Shown here: in pieces, positions 8,645 through 16,616 of the stretch
How positions within the stretch are numbered: the stretch's first letter is position 1
How the letters are laid out: the number at the start of each line of letters is the position of its first letter
Origin: Acidimicrobiia bacterium
GTDB lineage: Bacteria > Actinomycetota > Acidimicrobiia > Acidimicrobiales > Aldehydirespiratoraceae
Reading direction: 5' to 3'
DNA: 64,000 nt
Assembly: GCA_022819505.1 (NCBI GenBank)
Contig: JAJEHD010000014.1
Span: forward strand, 109,685 to 173,684
Translations under genes and position numbers: made by a program
The notes under the pieces: model-generated
Seen by the model: the letters and a program-made list of their open reading frames with translations, nothing else
What the model was told of the DNA's origin: nothing
The model's database searches: none

Positions 8645-9688
8645 ATGTCCAAGCTATTGCGAGTGCTGACCGGACTGAGGGCGGCGGACCGGGTCGAAGG
8701 GGGAGTCGCCAACCGGATCCGGCGATTCGACGGATGGCTCGACAGAGCGTCGGCGCGAGGTGCCAACGCTGCGGGCTATGACCACACCGAGACCGTCAAG
8801 GAGTACTACGACATCTCCAACGAGCTGATGGTGTGGGGTTGGGGCGAGTCCCTGCACTTCGCGCCGCTGTCGCCCGGCGAGAGCGTGGAGGACTCCAAGA
8901 TCAGGCATCAGCGACTGATGATCTCCAAGCTGGAGCTGAGCGAGGGCATGGCGGTGGTCGATATCGGCTGCGGGGTCGGCGGCCCGATGCGCCGCGTCGT
9001 GAAGGAAGCCGGCGTCGCCGTCGTCGGGGTCAACATCAACGAGAAGCAGATGGAAAGGGCAAGGTCGTTGAACGCCGCGGCCGGGCTCGATCACATGGTC
9101 GACTACCTGGTGTGCAGCTTCATGGACATGGCGGCCGTCGCGGACGGCACGTTCGACCGCGGCTACGCGATCGAATCCACATGCCATGCGCCGGACAAGG
9201 CGGGCGCCTTCGCCGAGATCTTCCGGGTACTGAAGCCCGGAGCCCTCTTCTGGGGTCAGGAGATGTGCATGACGGACAGGTTCGATCCCGACGACGACGA
9301 GCATCGGGCCATGAAGCAGGACCTGATGCACGGCATAGCGCTCAAGGAGATCGCCACGACGCACGAGGTGGACCGGACGCTCGAAGCGGTGGGATTCGAA
9401 CTCATCGAGGGGATCGACCGGGGTGCCGAACAGGACGGTACGGCCACGCCGTGGTACCAGCCGCTGGAGAGTTGGAGCAGAACGCTGGGCAACTCCCTGA
9501 TCGGGGTTCCGCAGGGCCGCAAGACGGCAATCGGGGGATCCAGGCTGGCCGAGGTGCTGAGGATCCTGCCGAAGGGCTCGGCCGATGTCGTCGAGATGCT
9601 GGACCGGACCGCCAGTGCCTATGCCGCCGGCGGCAGATCGGGGATCTTCACGCCGCTGTACTGCTTCCTGGCCCGCAAGCCCTTCTAA
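8645..9688 (+). CDS. Sterol 24-C-methyltransferase homologue (ERG6/SMT-like)
   Basis: 347 residues, full length for the family. Eukaryotic SMT signatures appear in order: the sterol-binding region I YYDISNELMVWGWGESLHF (54-72; ERG6 has YEYGWGSSFHF), SAM motif VVDIGCGVGGP (104-114), YAIESTCHAPDK (174-185; ERG6 YAIEATCHAPK), VLKPGA, an MTDRFDPDDDEHR segment, PWYQPL, and the C-terminal sterol-MT domain ending GGRSGIFTPLYCFLARKPF (ERG6 GGKSKLFTPMMLFVARKP). Known members move a methyl from SAM to C-24 of a sterol side chain. No sterol cyclase or squalene epoxidase is in this window, so the true substrate is unproven; a tocopherol- or prenyl-type acceptor is an alternative, though the C-terminal domain argues for a sterol. 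Confidence 0.82.
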   Translation: MSKLLRVLTGLRAADRVEGGVANRIRRFDGWLDRASARGANAAGYDHTETVKEYYDISNELMVWGWGESLHFAPLSPGESVEDSKIRHQRLMISKLELSEGMAVVDIGCGVGGPMRRVVKEAGVAVVGVNINEKQMERARSLNAAAGLDHMVDYLVCSFMDMAAVADGTFDRGYAIESTCHAPDKAGAFAEIFRVLKPGALFWGQEMCMTDRFDPDDDEHRAMKQDLMHGIALKEIATTHEVDRTLEAVGFELIEGIDRGAEQDGTATPWYQPLESWSRTLGNSLIGVPQGRKTAIGGSRLAEVLRILPKGSADVVEMLDRTASAYAAGGRSGIFTPLYCFLARKPF

Positions 9689-9837
9689 GCACGCCGCCCC
9701 GGCTGCTCGAAGTCCTCAACCAATTCCCTGAAATGTTGATCGACAAGGTCGGGATTTGGTCGGCCGGCCTCTAGATTGCACGGTCACCGTCGCGGTTCGC
9801 ACCGGCAGACCGCCACAAGACAGGAGACATCCACCCG

Positions 9838-10392
9838 ATGACCACTGCAAGCGTCGACAACGGCGTGAACGTCGAACACCTGCTGGGCGCCCGCCAGGCC
9901 CTCAGCGAGGCACCTGAGGCGGCCCAGTTCACCTGGAAGGCCACCAACGAGTGGTTGAACGGCACTCACAGCCGTTCCGCGGTTGACAGCTACCACGGGC
10001 TCGGCGAGGAGCACCAGCACCGTTCGACCTTCACCTTCGAGGCCGATCACCCGCTGGTGTTCGGCGCGGAGGACAACGCGGCCACACCGGTCGAGCTGGT
10101 CCTGGCCGGCCTGGCCAGCTGCCTCACCGCCGGGGTGGCCGCCGTGGCCCAGAACCGAGAGATCCAACTGCGCTCCGTGAAGGCCACCCTGGAGGGAAGC
10201 ATGGACATCCTGGGGATCCTCGGAGGCGACCCGGACGTCCGCAACGGCTTCAAGGACGTCAAGGTCTCCTACGACATCGATGCCGACGCCACCGCCGACG
10301 AGATCAAGGCACTGGTAGCCCAGTCCCAGAAGCGGTCGGCCGTCTACGACATCATCACCAACCCGACCAACGTGACCGTCGAGGTCAACTGA
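9838..10392 (+). CDS. OsmC family protein
   Basis: 184 residues of the OsmC/Ohr fold. Visible features are the central GLASCLTAGVAAVAQNR helix with the reactive Cys and the VTVEV end. The second Cys expected near CPV is a Ser (QKRSAVYDIIT), so the two-Cys organic peroxide reductase mechanism is unlikely and the reaction is unclear. The N-terminus carries about 55 residues before the core. Start ATG 9838 is preceded by an AGGAG ribosome site; TAGATT at 9772-9777 is a candidate -10 with a leader of about 55 nt. Flanked by the methyltransferase and a flavin monooxygenase. Confidence 0.8.
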   Translation: MTTASVDNGVNVEHLLGARQALSEAPEAAQFTWKATNEWLNGTHSRSAVDSYHGLGEEHQHRSTFTFEADHPLVFGAEDNAATPVELVLAGLASCLTAGVAAVAQNREIQLRSVKATLEGSMDILGILGGDPDVRNGFKDVKVSYDIDADATADEIKALVAQSQKRSAVYDIITNPTNVTVEVN

Positions 10393-10425
10393 ACCCGACC
10401 GCCCGACAGCCCAACCCGCGGTTTC

Positions 10426-11676
10426 ATGAGGACGACGACGGTCGTCGTGGGGGCCGGGCACTGCGGCCTGGCCGTCAGCCGGCGCCTCACCGAGCGCTCC
10501 ATCGAGCATGTCGTACTTGAGCGGGGCGAGGTGGCCAACTCATGGCGGACCCAGCGCTGGGATTCGCTGCGGCTGCTGACCCCCAACTGGCAGAGCCGGC
10601 TGCCCGGCTACAACTACCGGTCACACGGCGGCACAGACCCTGACGGCTTCATGTCGATGCCGGAGGTCATCGAGTTCGTCTCGGGCTACGCACGTGCCAT
10701 CGAGGCTCCGGTGCGTACCGGAACGACGGTCACCTCCGTGAGGCCCTCGGGTGCCGGCTACATCGTCGACACCGACAAGGGCCGCTGGGAGTGCGAGACG
10801 GTGGTGCTGGCCACGGGCGGCTTCAATGTGGCCAAGGTCCCTGATCTGGGTGGCTCGCTACCGGCGCAGGTCTCCGCGCTCAGCGCCTTCGAGTATCGCA
10901 ACCCCCAGCGGCTGGCCCCCGGCGGGGTGCTGGTCGTGGGGGCCTCGGCCACCGGCGTGCAGATCGCCGACGAGGTTCACCGCTCCGGCCGTCCCGTCAC
11001 CGTGGCCGTGGGCGAGCACGTGCGCATGCCCCGCCTCTACCGGGGTCGGGACATCCTGTGGTGGATGGAGCGCTCGGGCCTGTTCGACGAGCGCTACGAC
11101 GAGGTCGACGACGTGGTTCGGGTGCGCAAGACCCCGTCCCCTCAGTTGGTTGGCACCCCCGAACGGGCGACGCTCGATCTCAATGCCCTTACCGATCAGG
11201 GAGTGCGACTGGTGGGGAGGCTCGCGGCCCTACGAGGCACCGAGGCCCTGCTGTCGGGGTCGTTGCCGAACAAGTGCGAGCTGGCCGACCTCAAGCTGGG
11301 ACGGCTGCTCGACACGTTCGACGAGTGGGCGGACGAGAGCCGCCTCGACACCGTCGGGCCGCCGGAGAGGTTCGCGTCCACACGGGTGCCGGAGTCGCCG
11401 CCGCTGAGCCTGGATCTGGCTCGGGGCGACATACGCACCGTCATCTGGGCCACCGGATTCAAGGCCGAGTATCCGTGGCTCGACGTTCCGGTGATCGACC
11501 GGAAGGGCCAGGTCCGCCACGACGGCGGGGTCGTCACCGACTCGCCCGGCATGTACATCATCGGGCTCAACTTCCTGCGCCGGCGCAAGTCGAGCTTCAT
11601 ACTCGGGGCTGGCGACGACAGCGGTGATCTGGTGGACCATCTGGCCGGCCACCTCGACTCGCTGGTGGCGGCCTGA
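10426..11676 (+). CDS. FAD-dependent group B-type monooxygenase (CzcO/YUCCA-like)
   Basis: 416 residues. FAD-binding Rossmann motif VVVGAGHCGLAVSRRL at the N-terminus, the RWDSLRLLTP stretch typical of this class, a second nucleotide-binding motif VLVVGASATGVQIADEV (about residue 166) and a late ATG motif WATGFKAEYPWLDVP. These make it a flavin monooxygenase or oxidoreductase using NAD(P)H; substrate not deducible. It starts 33 bp after the OsmC gene on the same strand, so the two may be cotranscribed. It converges with the KamA-like gene; only 16 bp separate the stops and no strong terminator is seen. Confidence 0.82.
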   Translation: MRTTTVVVGAGHCGLAVSRRLTERSIEHVVLERGEVANSWRTQRWDSLRLLTPNWQSRLPGYNYRSHGGTDPDGFMSMPEVIEFVSGYARAIEAPVRTGTTVTSVRPSGAGYIVDTDKGRWECETVVLATGGFNVAKVPDLGGSLPAQVSALSAFEYRNPQRLAPGGVLVVGASATGVQIADEVHRSGRPVTVAVGEHVRMPRLYRGRDILWWMERSGLFDERYDEVDDVVRVRKTPSPQLVGTPERATLDLNALTDQGVRLVGRLAALRGTEALLSGSLPNKCELADLKLGRLLDTFDEWADESRLDTVGPPERFASTRVPESPPLSLDLARGDIRTVIWATGFKAEYPWLDVPVIDRKGQVRHDGGVVTDSPGMYIIGLNFLRRRKSSFILGAGDDSGDLVDHLAGHLDSLVAA

Positions 11677-11692
11677 TCCCGGGAGGTGTTGG

Positions 11693-13219
11693 TCAGGTCC
11701 GGCGCTGGACCGGGGTGCGGTGCTTGTGGATCTCCTCGTCGCGGTGCCGGTCGGCCGGGGTGCGGCGGGACGGGCTCGCGGGGGTTGAGCCGTTGGTGGA
11801 GGCCGCCGGGGGCGCCTCGGTGCTCCGGTAGTAGTCGAAGAGCCCGGCCTCGTCGATGATGACCCGGTCGGTGTAGTCGTCGAACCAGAGCGCTTCGGGG
11901 TTGCGACCCACGATGGCGACCTTGCCCCGCTCGCCGGCGTCGGCGGGGCTGCGCAGCACCTTGAAGATGACGACGCCGTGCTCGGCGCCGGGCAGTCCAC
12001 TGATCGGCTCCTCGGTGACCGCCGCGACCTCCGTCTTGCCCTTGAAGTGCACGCAGGTGAGCCGGGCGTGGGCCTCGACGCCCGACAGGCCCCGCTGCGA
12101 GTCGTTGAGCAGGTGCCATGCAGTCTCGATGGGCACGTTGAAGGCCTTGTAGGCCACGATGTTGCGGCCCCCGAAGAAGTAGTGGTTCTCGATGCCGGCC
12201 GCCTTGAGCGTGCGTTGCAGGATGCGCAGGGCGTCAGCGTCGTCGTTGACCCCGCGGATGATCGGCGACTGGTTCTCCACGCAGATCCAGCCCCGGGACA
12301 CGACCGCGTCGACGGCCCGGCGGGTGCTGGGGTTCCACCGGTAGTGCCCGTGCTCGTCGGCGACGTAGTTGCCGTCGGCGTCCTTGGCCAGCAGCTCGTC
12401 GGGATGGTTGAAGTGCACCATCAGCCGCAGTGCCACATCGGGGTACACCTCGTGGAACCGGTCGATCATCGAGAGGAACGCCTCGTCGAAGCGGTCGGGA
12501 TGGAAGGCGAGCTCCTTGGTGCCCACCCTTATTACCTCCGCGCCCGCCTCGGCCAGCGCGGTGAACCAGCCGGCCAGCTTGGAGTTGGGGAGCACCATCG
12601 GATCACCGCCCGAAAGCAGGATCTCCCGCAGCTTGGGCCGGCCGGTCTCGGGATGGCGGCCGCCGTTGGCCTTGACTGCGGCGTTGTGGGTCCGGATGTA
12701 GTCGGTCACCTCGGCGACTTGGGCGAGGCCCTTCTTCTTGACGGTGCCGTCGGCCCGCTCGATGTCCTTGCGGGCGATCAACTCCTCCCGGTAGCAGAAC
12801 CGGCAATGGGCCGAGCAGGTTGAGATGACGTACAGCAATGCCATCTCGTACTTGTGGAGGATCCCCTCGACCGGGCTGTAGTTGAGCTGGCTGGCGGGGT
12901 CCTCCTCGCCGTCGAGGTTCAGGGTCTCGTCCACCGAGCCCTTGACCAGCCTCTGGAGCGCCGGGCTGTGGCGGGCCATGTCGAAGTAGTGGCGGGTGAT
13001 CTTGACCGGCATGCGGTCCTCGACATCGCGGTCGGTTCCCTTGAGGCTCTGCAGGTCGGACAGCTCGACCGGGGTGTAGAAGCCGCGCATGTCGGCGGGT
13101 GCGCTCTGGTTGATGAACGGGTCCAGACCGTTGACGATCTGGCGGTCGTAGCGGGGGTTCTCGACGTGGTCGAGGACCTGCCGCTCCCTATCGGTGGGTA
13201 CGTACTTGGTCTTCTTCAT
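11693..13219 (-). CDS. KamA-family radical SAM protein (lysine 2,3-aminomutase-like)
   Basis: 508 residues. The radical SAM cluster is CSAHCRFCYR (Cys135, Cys139, Cys142), preceded by KYEMALLYVIS and followed by EILLSGGDPMVLP and VIRVGTKELAFHPDR, the order seen in lysine 2,3-aminomutases. The glycine-rich PGGGGK element carrying the PLP lysine in clostridial and Bacillus enzymes is not present, so PLP binding and aminomutase activity are doubtful. The C-terminal 50 residues are Pro/Ser/Arg-rich and look unstructured. The upstream 50 bp are strikingly AT-rich for this genome and probably hold the promoter (TATAAG/GATAAT about 35-40 nt before the ATG on the minus strand). Confidence 0.72.
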   Translation of the reverse strand: MKKTKYVPTDRERQVLDHVENPRYDRQIVNGLDPFINQSAPADMRGFYTPVELSDLQSLKGTDRDVEDRMPVKITRHYFDMARHSPALQRLVKGSVDETLNLDGEEDPASQLNYSPVEGILHKYEMALLYVISTCSAHCRFCYREELIARKDIERADGTVKKKGLAQVAEVTDYIRTHNAAVKANGGRHPETGRPKLREILLSGGDPMVLPNSKLAGWFTALAEAGAEVIRVGTKELAFHPDRFDEAFLSMIDRFHEVYPDVALRLMVHFNHPDELLAKDADGNYVADEHGHYRWNPSTRRAVDAVVSRGWICVENQSPIIRGVNDDADALRILQRTLKAAGIENHYFFGGRNIVAYKAFNVPIETAWHLLNDSQRGLSGVEAHARLTCVHFKGKTEVAAVTEEPISGLPGAEHGVVIFKVLRSPADAGERGKVAIVGRNPEALWFDDYTDRVIIDEAGLFDYYRSTEAPPAASTNGSTPASPSRRTPADRHRDEEIHKHRTPVQRRT

Positions 13220-13269
13220 ACTACTATTTCTTTGCTAGTTATCAGTTAATCGATTATCTTATATGTATT

Positions 13270-13293
13270 GACAGTCAGTTTAGCTGGACTGTC
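13270..13293. promoter_or_regulatory. Interrupted palindrome in the kamA-like/serS divergent region
   Basis: Arms gacagtc and gactgtc (7 bp, perfect) are separated by 10 bp; an overlapping palindrome tggac-t-gtcca covers 13285-13295. It lies at the edge of an AT-rich block between divergent genes. A regulator-binding site is plausible; the regulator is unknown. Confidence 0.4.
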
Positions 13294-13370
13294 CACAGAT
13301 CCGACCCTAACCTGAGGATAAGTGTGGATGTCCAGTCGGGCAAGTGGCACTCGCCGGCGGCGCGAGCCGG

Positions 13371-13376
13371 TACCGT
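13371..13376 (+). promoter_or_regulatory. Putative -10 box (TACCGT) for serS, leaderless start
   Basis: TACCGT ends 6 nt before the ATG at 13383, which supports this ATG over the earlier in-frame start. Confidence 0.45.
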
Positions 13377-13382
13377 CGTGGG

Positions 13383-14669
13383 ATGCTCGACTTGCGCCAG
13401 CTGAGGGCCGAGCCCGAGACGGTCAAGGCCGCGGTTGCCCGCCGGGGCGAGCCCACCGCGCCCCTCGACCAGGTCATCGCCCATGACGAGCGCCGGCGGG
13501 CGGTGGTGAGCGAGGCCGACGAACTGCGGTCCGAGGTCAAGCGGATCTCGGCCGAGGTCGGTGCCCTCCATCGCGACGGCCGGGCCGGCGAGGCCGACGA
13601 GTTGCGGGCCCGCAGCCGAGAGCTCGGCACCCGCATCGACGAGCTGGACGCGGAGGGTGAGCAGCTCTCGGAGTGGATCCGCCGGATCCTGCTGTTCGTC
13701 CCCAACATGCCCGCTGAGGACTGCCCCGCCGGCTCGGGTCCCGACGACAACGTCCTGGTGCGCACCGTCGGCTTCGATCAGGACTCATACCAGGATCACC
13801 AACGGGTGCCTCACTGGGACATCGGTACCGAGCTCGGCATCCTCGACATCGACCGGGCTGTGCGCATGTCGGGCTCCATGTTCGCCATGTACCGGGGTCT
13901 CGGAGCCCGGCTGGTGCGGGCCCTCATCGACTACGGGCTCGACCGCAACCGGGACCTGTACGAAGAGGTCAGGCCACCCACGCTGGTCCGTACCGAGACC
14001 ATGACCAGCACCGGTCACCTGCCCAAGTTCTCCGACGAGGCCTACCAGATCGAGCGCGACGGGCTGTGGGCCATCCCCACCGCCGAGGTGCCGCTGACAT
14101 CGCTGCTGTCGGGTGAGATCGTCGAGGAGGCCGACCTGCCCATAAGGCTGATGGGCCACACCTCGTGCTTCCGGCGAGAGGCCGGCTCGGCCGGCCGGGA
14201 CACCCGCGGGCTGCTGCGGGTCCACGAGTTCGACAAGGTGGAGCTGTACGGCTTCTGCACACCCGAGCAGGCCCACGACCTGCACGCCGAGATACTCGAT
14301 CGGGCCGAGCAGGCCATCGTCGACCTGGGCCTGGCCCACCGGGTTCTCGACCTGTGCACCGCCGACATCGGCGCGGCTTCGGCCCGCACGTTCGACATCG
14401 AGGTGTACGCCCCCGGCGCCGACCGCTGGCTGGAGGTGTCGAGCATCTCGTGGTGCCGCGACTACCAGGCCCGGCGGGCGAACATCCGGTACCGGCCCGA
14501 GGCCGGGGGCCGCACCCGGATGGTGCACAGCCTCAACGGCTCCGGTCTGGCGGTGCCCCGGGTGTGGGCCGGGCTGGTGGAGACCCACCGCCGGCCCGAC
14601 GGCTCCATAGCCGTCCCCGAGGTCCTGCACCCCTACATGGGCGGGATCACGTCCATAGGGCCGCGCTGA
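13383..14669 (+). CDS. serS: Seryl-tRNA synthetase
   Basis: 428 residues. N-terminal antiparallel coiled-coil arm (about 1-105, starting MLDLRQLRAEPETVKAAV) that grips the long variable arm of tRNA-Ser. The class II catalytic core follows: motif 2 MGHTSCFRREAGSAGRDTRG and motif 3 near NGSGLAVPRVWAGLVETH. It charges tRNA-Ser and, in selenocysteine users, also tRNA-Sec, which matters because selA and selB lie in this window. Start at 13383 gives the usual N-terminus; an in-frame upstream start at 13344 would add 13 unconserved residues. Followed after one base by a methyltransferase. Confidence 0.96.
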   Translation: MLDLRQLRAEPETVKAAVARRGEPTAPLDQVIAHDERRRAVVSEADELRSEVKRISAEVGALHRDGRAGEADELRARSRELGTRIDELDAEGEQLSEWIRRILLFVPNMPAEDCPAGSGPDDNVLVRTVGFDQDSYQDHQRVPHWDIGTELGILDIDRAVRMSGSMFAMYRGLGARLVRALIDYGLDRNRDLYEEVRPPTLVRTETMTSTGHLPKFSDEAYQIERDGLWAIPTAEVPLTSLLSGEIVEEADLPIRLMGHTSCFRREAGSAGRDTRGLLRVHEFDKVELYGFCTPEQAHDLHAEILDRAEQAIVDLGLAHRVLDLCTADIGAASARTFDIEVYAPGADRWLEVSSISWCRDYQARRANIRYRPEAGGRTRMVHSLNGSGLAVPRVWAGLVETHRRPDGSIAVPEVLHPYMGGITSIGPR

Positions 14670-14670
14670 G

Positions 14671-15306
14671 ATGGCTGGTTCGATCGCCTGGATCGAGCCG
14701 GTACGCGCCGTCGTCGAGCCGGCCCGGTTCGGCTCGGACCATCCGATGCGGACCGTCACCCGGCAGATCGGATCCGGTGGCGGCTGGTCGCCCGAGCGGG
14801 CCTCGTTCGTGGCCGGTGTCTTCGACGAGCTGAGCGTCGGCTGGCACTCCGACCACAGCAGCGACCTGCGGCTGGCACCGCTGGAGGACGCTCTGGACCG
14901 CGGCGATCTTCCGCCCGGGCGCCTGGTCGAGGTCGGCTGCGGGACCGGGGCGGCCACCGAGCGGATCGCAGCCCGCCGTCCCGTGGCCGTCGCTCTGGAC
15001 CTGTCCCCCAAGATGCTCGCGCTTGCCGACCCGGCGGTGGCACCGTTCGTCCGGGCCGACGCCGGGGCGCTGCCTTTGGCGTCCGCTTCGGTCGACGTGA
15101 TGGTGCTGGTGAACATGTTCATGTTCGCGGCCTCCTACGACCGGGTGCTGGCGCCGGGCGGCCGCTTCGTGTGGATCAGCACGATGGGTGATGAGACCCC
15201 CATCTACTTCCCGCCCGACGAGGTGATGGACCTGCTGCCGGGCCGGTGGACGGCTACCGGCAGCCACGCCGGCACCGGGTTCTGGCTGGTCGCCCAACGC
15301 TGCTAG
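14671..15306 (+). CDS. Class I SAM-dependent methyltransferase
   Basis: 211 residues. SAM-binding motif I LVEVGCGTGAATERIA (about 85-100), motif II VALDLSPKMLALA, an acidic loop FVRADAGALPLASASVDVMV and a late LAPGGRFVWIS fit a small-molecule methyltransferase of the Methyltransf_11 type. The first 55 residues are not typical of the family and may form a lid for substrate. Begins one base after serS and is followed 34 bp later by pdxH with its own likely promoter. Substrate unknown. Confidence 0.8.
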   Translation: MAGSIAWIEPVRAVVEPARFGSDHPMRTVTRQIGSGGGWSPERASFVAGVFDELSVGWHSDHSSDLRLAPLEDALDRGDLPPGRLVEVGCGTGAATERIAARRPVAVALDLSPKMLALADPAVAPFVRADAGALPLASASVDVMVLVNMFMFAASYDRVLAPGGRFVWISTMGDETPIYFPPDEVMDLLPGRWTATGSHAGTGFWLVAQRC

Positions 15307-15328
15307 AGGCCGGTTCCATCGGCGGCCG

Positions 15329-15334
15329 TAGAGT
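15329..15334 (+). promoter_or_regulatory. Putative -10 box (TAGAGT), leaderless start
   Basis: TAGAGT ends 6 nt before the ATG at 15341 of pdxH; no Shine-Dalgarno between. Confidence 0.45.
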
Positions 15335-15340
15335 CGGGCG

Positions 15341-15991
15341 ATGGATCTGGCGCAGATGCGCGAGCAGTACTCCGCGGCCGGACTCCGCGAGGAGGACGTC
15401 GCCGACGACCCCATCGTCCAGTTCAAGCGCTGGTTGGAGGAGTGGCTCGCAGCGAAGCCCTACGACGCCAACGCGGTCATCCTGGCCACCGCCGACGCCG
15501 ACGGTTGGCCTTCGGCCCGGGCGGTCCTCCTCAAGGGGCTCGATGAGCGGGGCTTCGTGTTCCACACCAACCGGCGGTCGGCCAAGGCGCTGGACCTGGA
15601 CCGGTCGCACCGGGCTTCGCTGTGCTTCCTGTGGCAGCCGATCGAGCGCCAGGTACGGGTGGCGGGGACGGTGGAGCACCTCCCCGACGACGAGAGCGAC
15701 GCCTACTTCGCGTCGAGGCCCCGGGGCGCCCAGATCGCGGCCAGCGCGTCGCCGCAGTCCGAGGTGATCGCCGGCCGGGCCGAACTGGAGCGCCTCACCG
15801 CCGAGACGGAGGCCCGCTTCGCGGCGTCCGCCACCGTGCCGAGGCCCCCCCACTGGGGCGGCTACCTGGTGCGGCCCGTCACCGTCGAGTTCTGGCAGGG
15901 GCGCCGCAGCCGGCTGCACGACCGCCTGCGCTACCGCCGCTCGGCCGCCGGGCCGGATGCGGGCTGGGTCGTTGAGCGCCTAGCGCCCTAG
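15341..15991 (+). CDS. pdxH: Pyridoxine/pyridoxamine 5'-phosphate oxidase
   Basis: 216 residues, the normal length. It catalyses FMN-dependent oxidation of PNP or PMP to PLP. Visible signatures: RAVLLKGLDERGFVFHTN (FMN binding), SLCFLWQPIERQVRVAG, SRPRGAQIAASASPQS, and the C-terminal motif VEFWQGRRSRLHDRLRY. Stands as a single gene convergent with the PghP-like gene, 7 bp between stops. PLP made here would serve SelA and other PLP enzymes, but no operon link exists. Confidence 0.95.
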   Translation: MDLAQMREQYSAAGLREEDVADDPIVQFKRWLEEWLAAKPYDANAVILATADADGWPSARAVLLKGLDERGFVFHTNRRSAKALDLDRSHRASLCFLWQPIERQVRVAGTVEHLPDDESDAYFASRPRGAQIAASASPQSEVIAGRAELERLTAETEARFAASATVPRPPHWGGYLVRPVTVEFWQGRRSRLHDRLRYRRSAAGPDAGWVVERLAP

Positions 15992-15998
15992 CTGCGTC

Positions 15999-16616
15999 CT
16001 ACTGAACGGCCCAGGCGTAGACGGCGCCGACCAGGGCGTCTATGAGGGTGTCGACCTGGGGGGCCCGGGGCGTGCCCTCGTGGTCGGACCAGTTGCGGGC
16101 CTCCTTGTTCCAGCGGATGGTGGGCGGCAGCTCCAACTGCACCCCGGTGTTGGACGGCAGGTTCACCGGGTTGTCCTCGTGCAGGCCTCGAAGCCCCCGC
16201 GGGATCTCGTCGAGGTCGTCGACCACCCCGAAGGCGTCCGGGAGCGCGGCCCGCAAGTGCTCGGCCAGGTGGCCGGCCAGCTGCCGGTTGCGACCGCCCA
16301 GGAGCACGTTCCAGAACTGGGTCTCGCGGCCGTAGCCGTGGACCGCTATGACCGTGTGGACATGCTCGAAGAACTCCCGGAGGCTGGGGGAGTGCTCGGG
16401 CCGGATAGTGATGGAGGGAACGTGCTCACGCAGCGGCGCGTGCTGGATCACCGCGTAGAGGGAGGCTCCCGTGCGGGCCGCCACCTCGCTGGCGATCACG
16501 TCGGTGGTGCGCTCCAGGTTGCCGCCGTGGAACGCCATGATCCCGAACCGAGCCTGCAGCTCGCACACCTCGTCCACGCCGGGGTGGGCGAGCAGCTCCG
16601 GAAAGCCTCCGGTCAA
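15999..16616 (-). CDS. Poly-gamma-glutamate hydrolase family protein (PghP-like)
   Basis: 205 residues. FGIMAFHGGNLERTTDVIASE resembles the zinc-site HGGxxE of phage PghP-type hydrolases, followed by TVIAVHGYGRE with a second His. Members cleave poly-gamma-glutamate or related gamma-linked peptides with zinc. No signal peptide, so the substrate would be intracellular. Its ATG overlaps the stop of the CcdA-like gene, placing it last in a ccdA operon, though the functional link is unclear. An unrelated zinc amidase is an alternative. Confidence 0.65.
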   Translation of the reverse strand: MTGGFPELLAHPGVDEVCELQARFGIMAFHGGNLERTTDVIASEVAARTGASLYAVIQHAPLREHVPSITIRPEHSPSLREFFEHVHTVIAVHGYGRETQFWNVLLGGRNRQLAGHLAEHLRAALPDAFGVVDDLDEIPRGLRGLHEDNPVNLPSNTGVQLELPPTIRWNKEARNWSDHEGTPRAPQVDTLIDALVGAVYAWAVQ

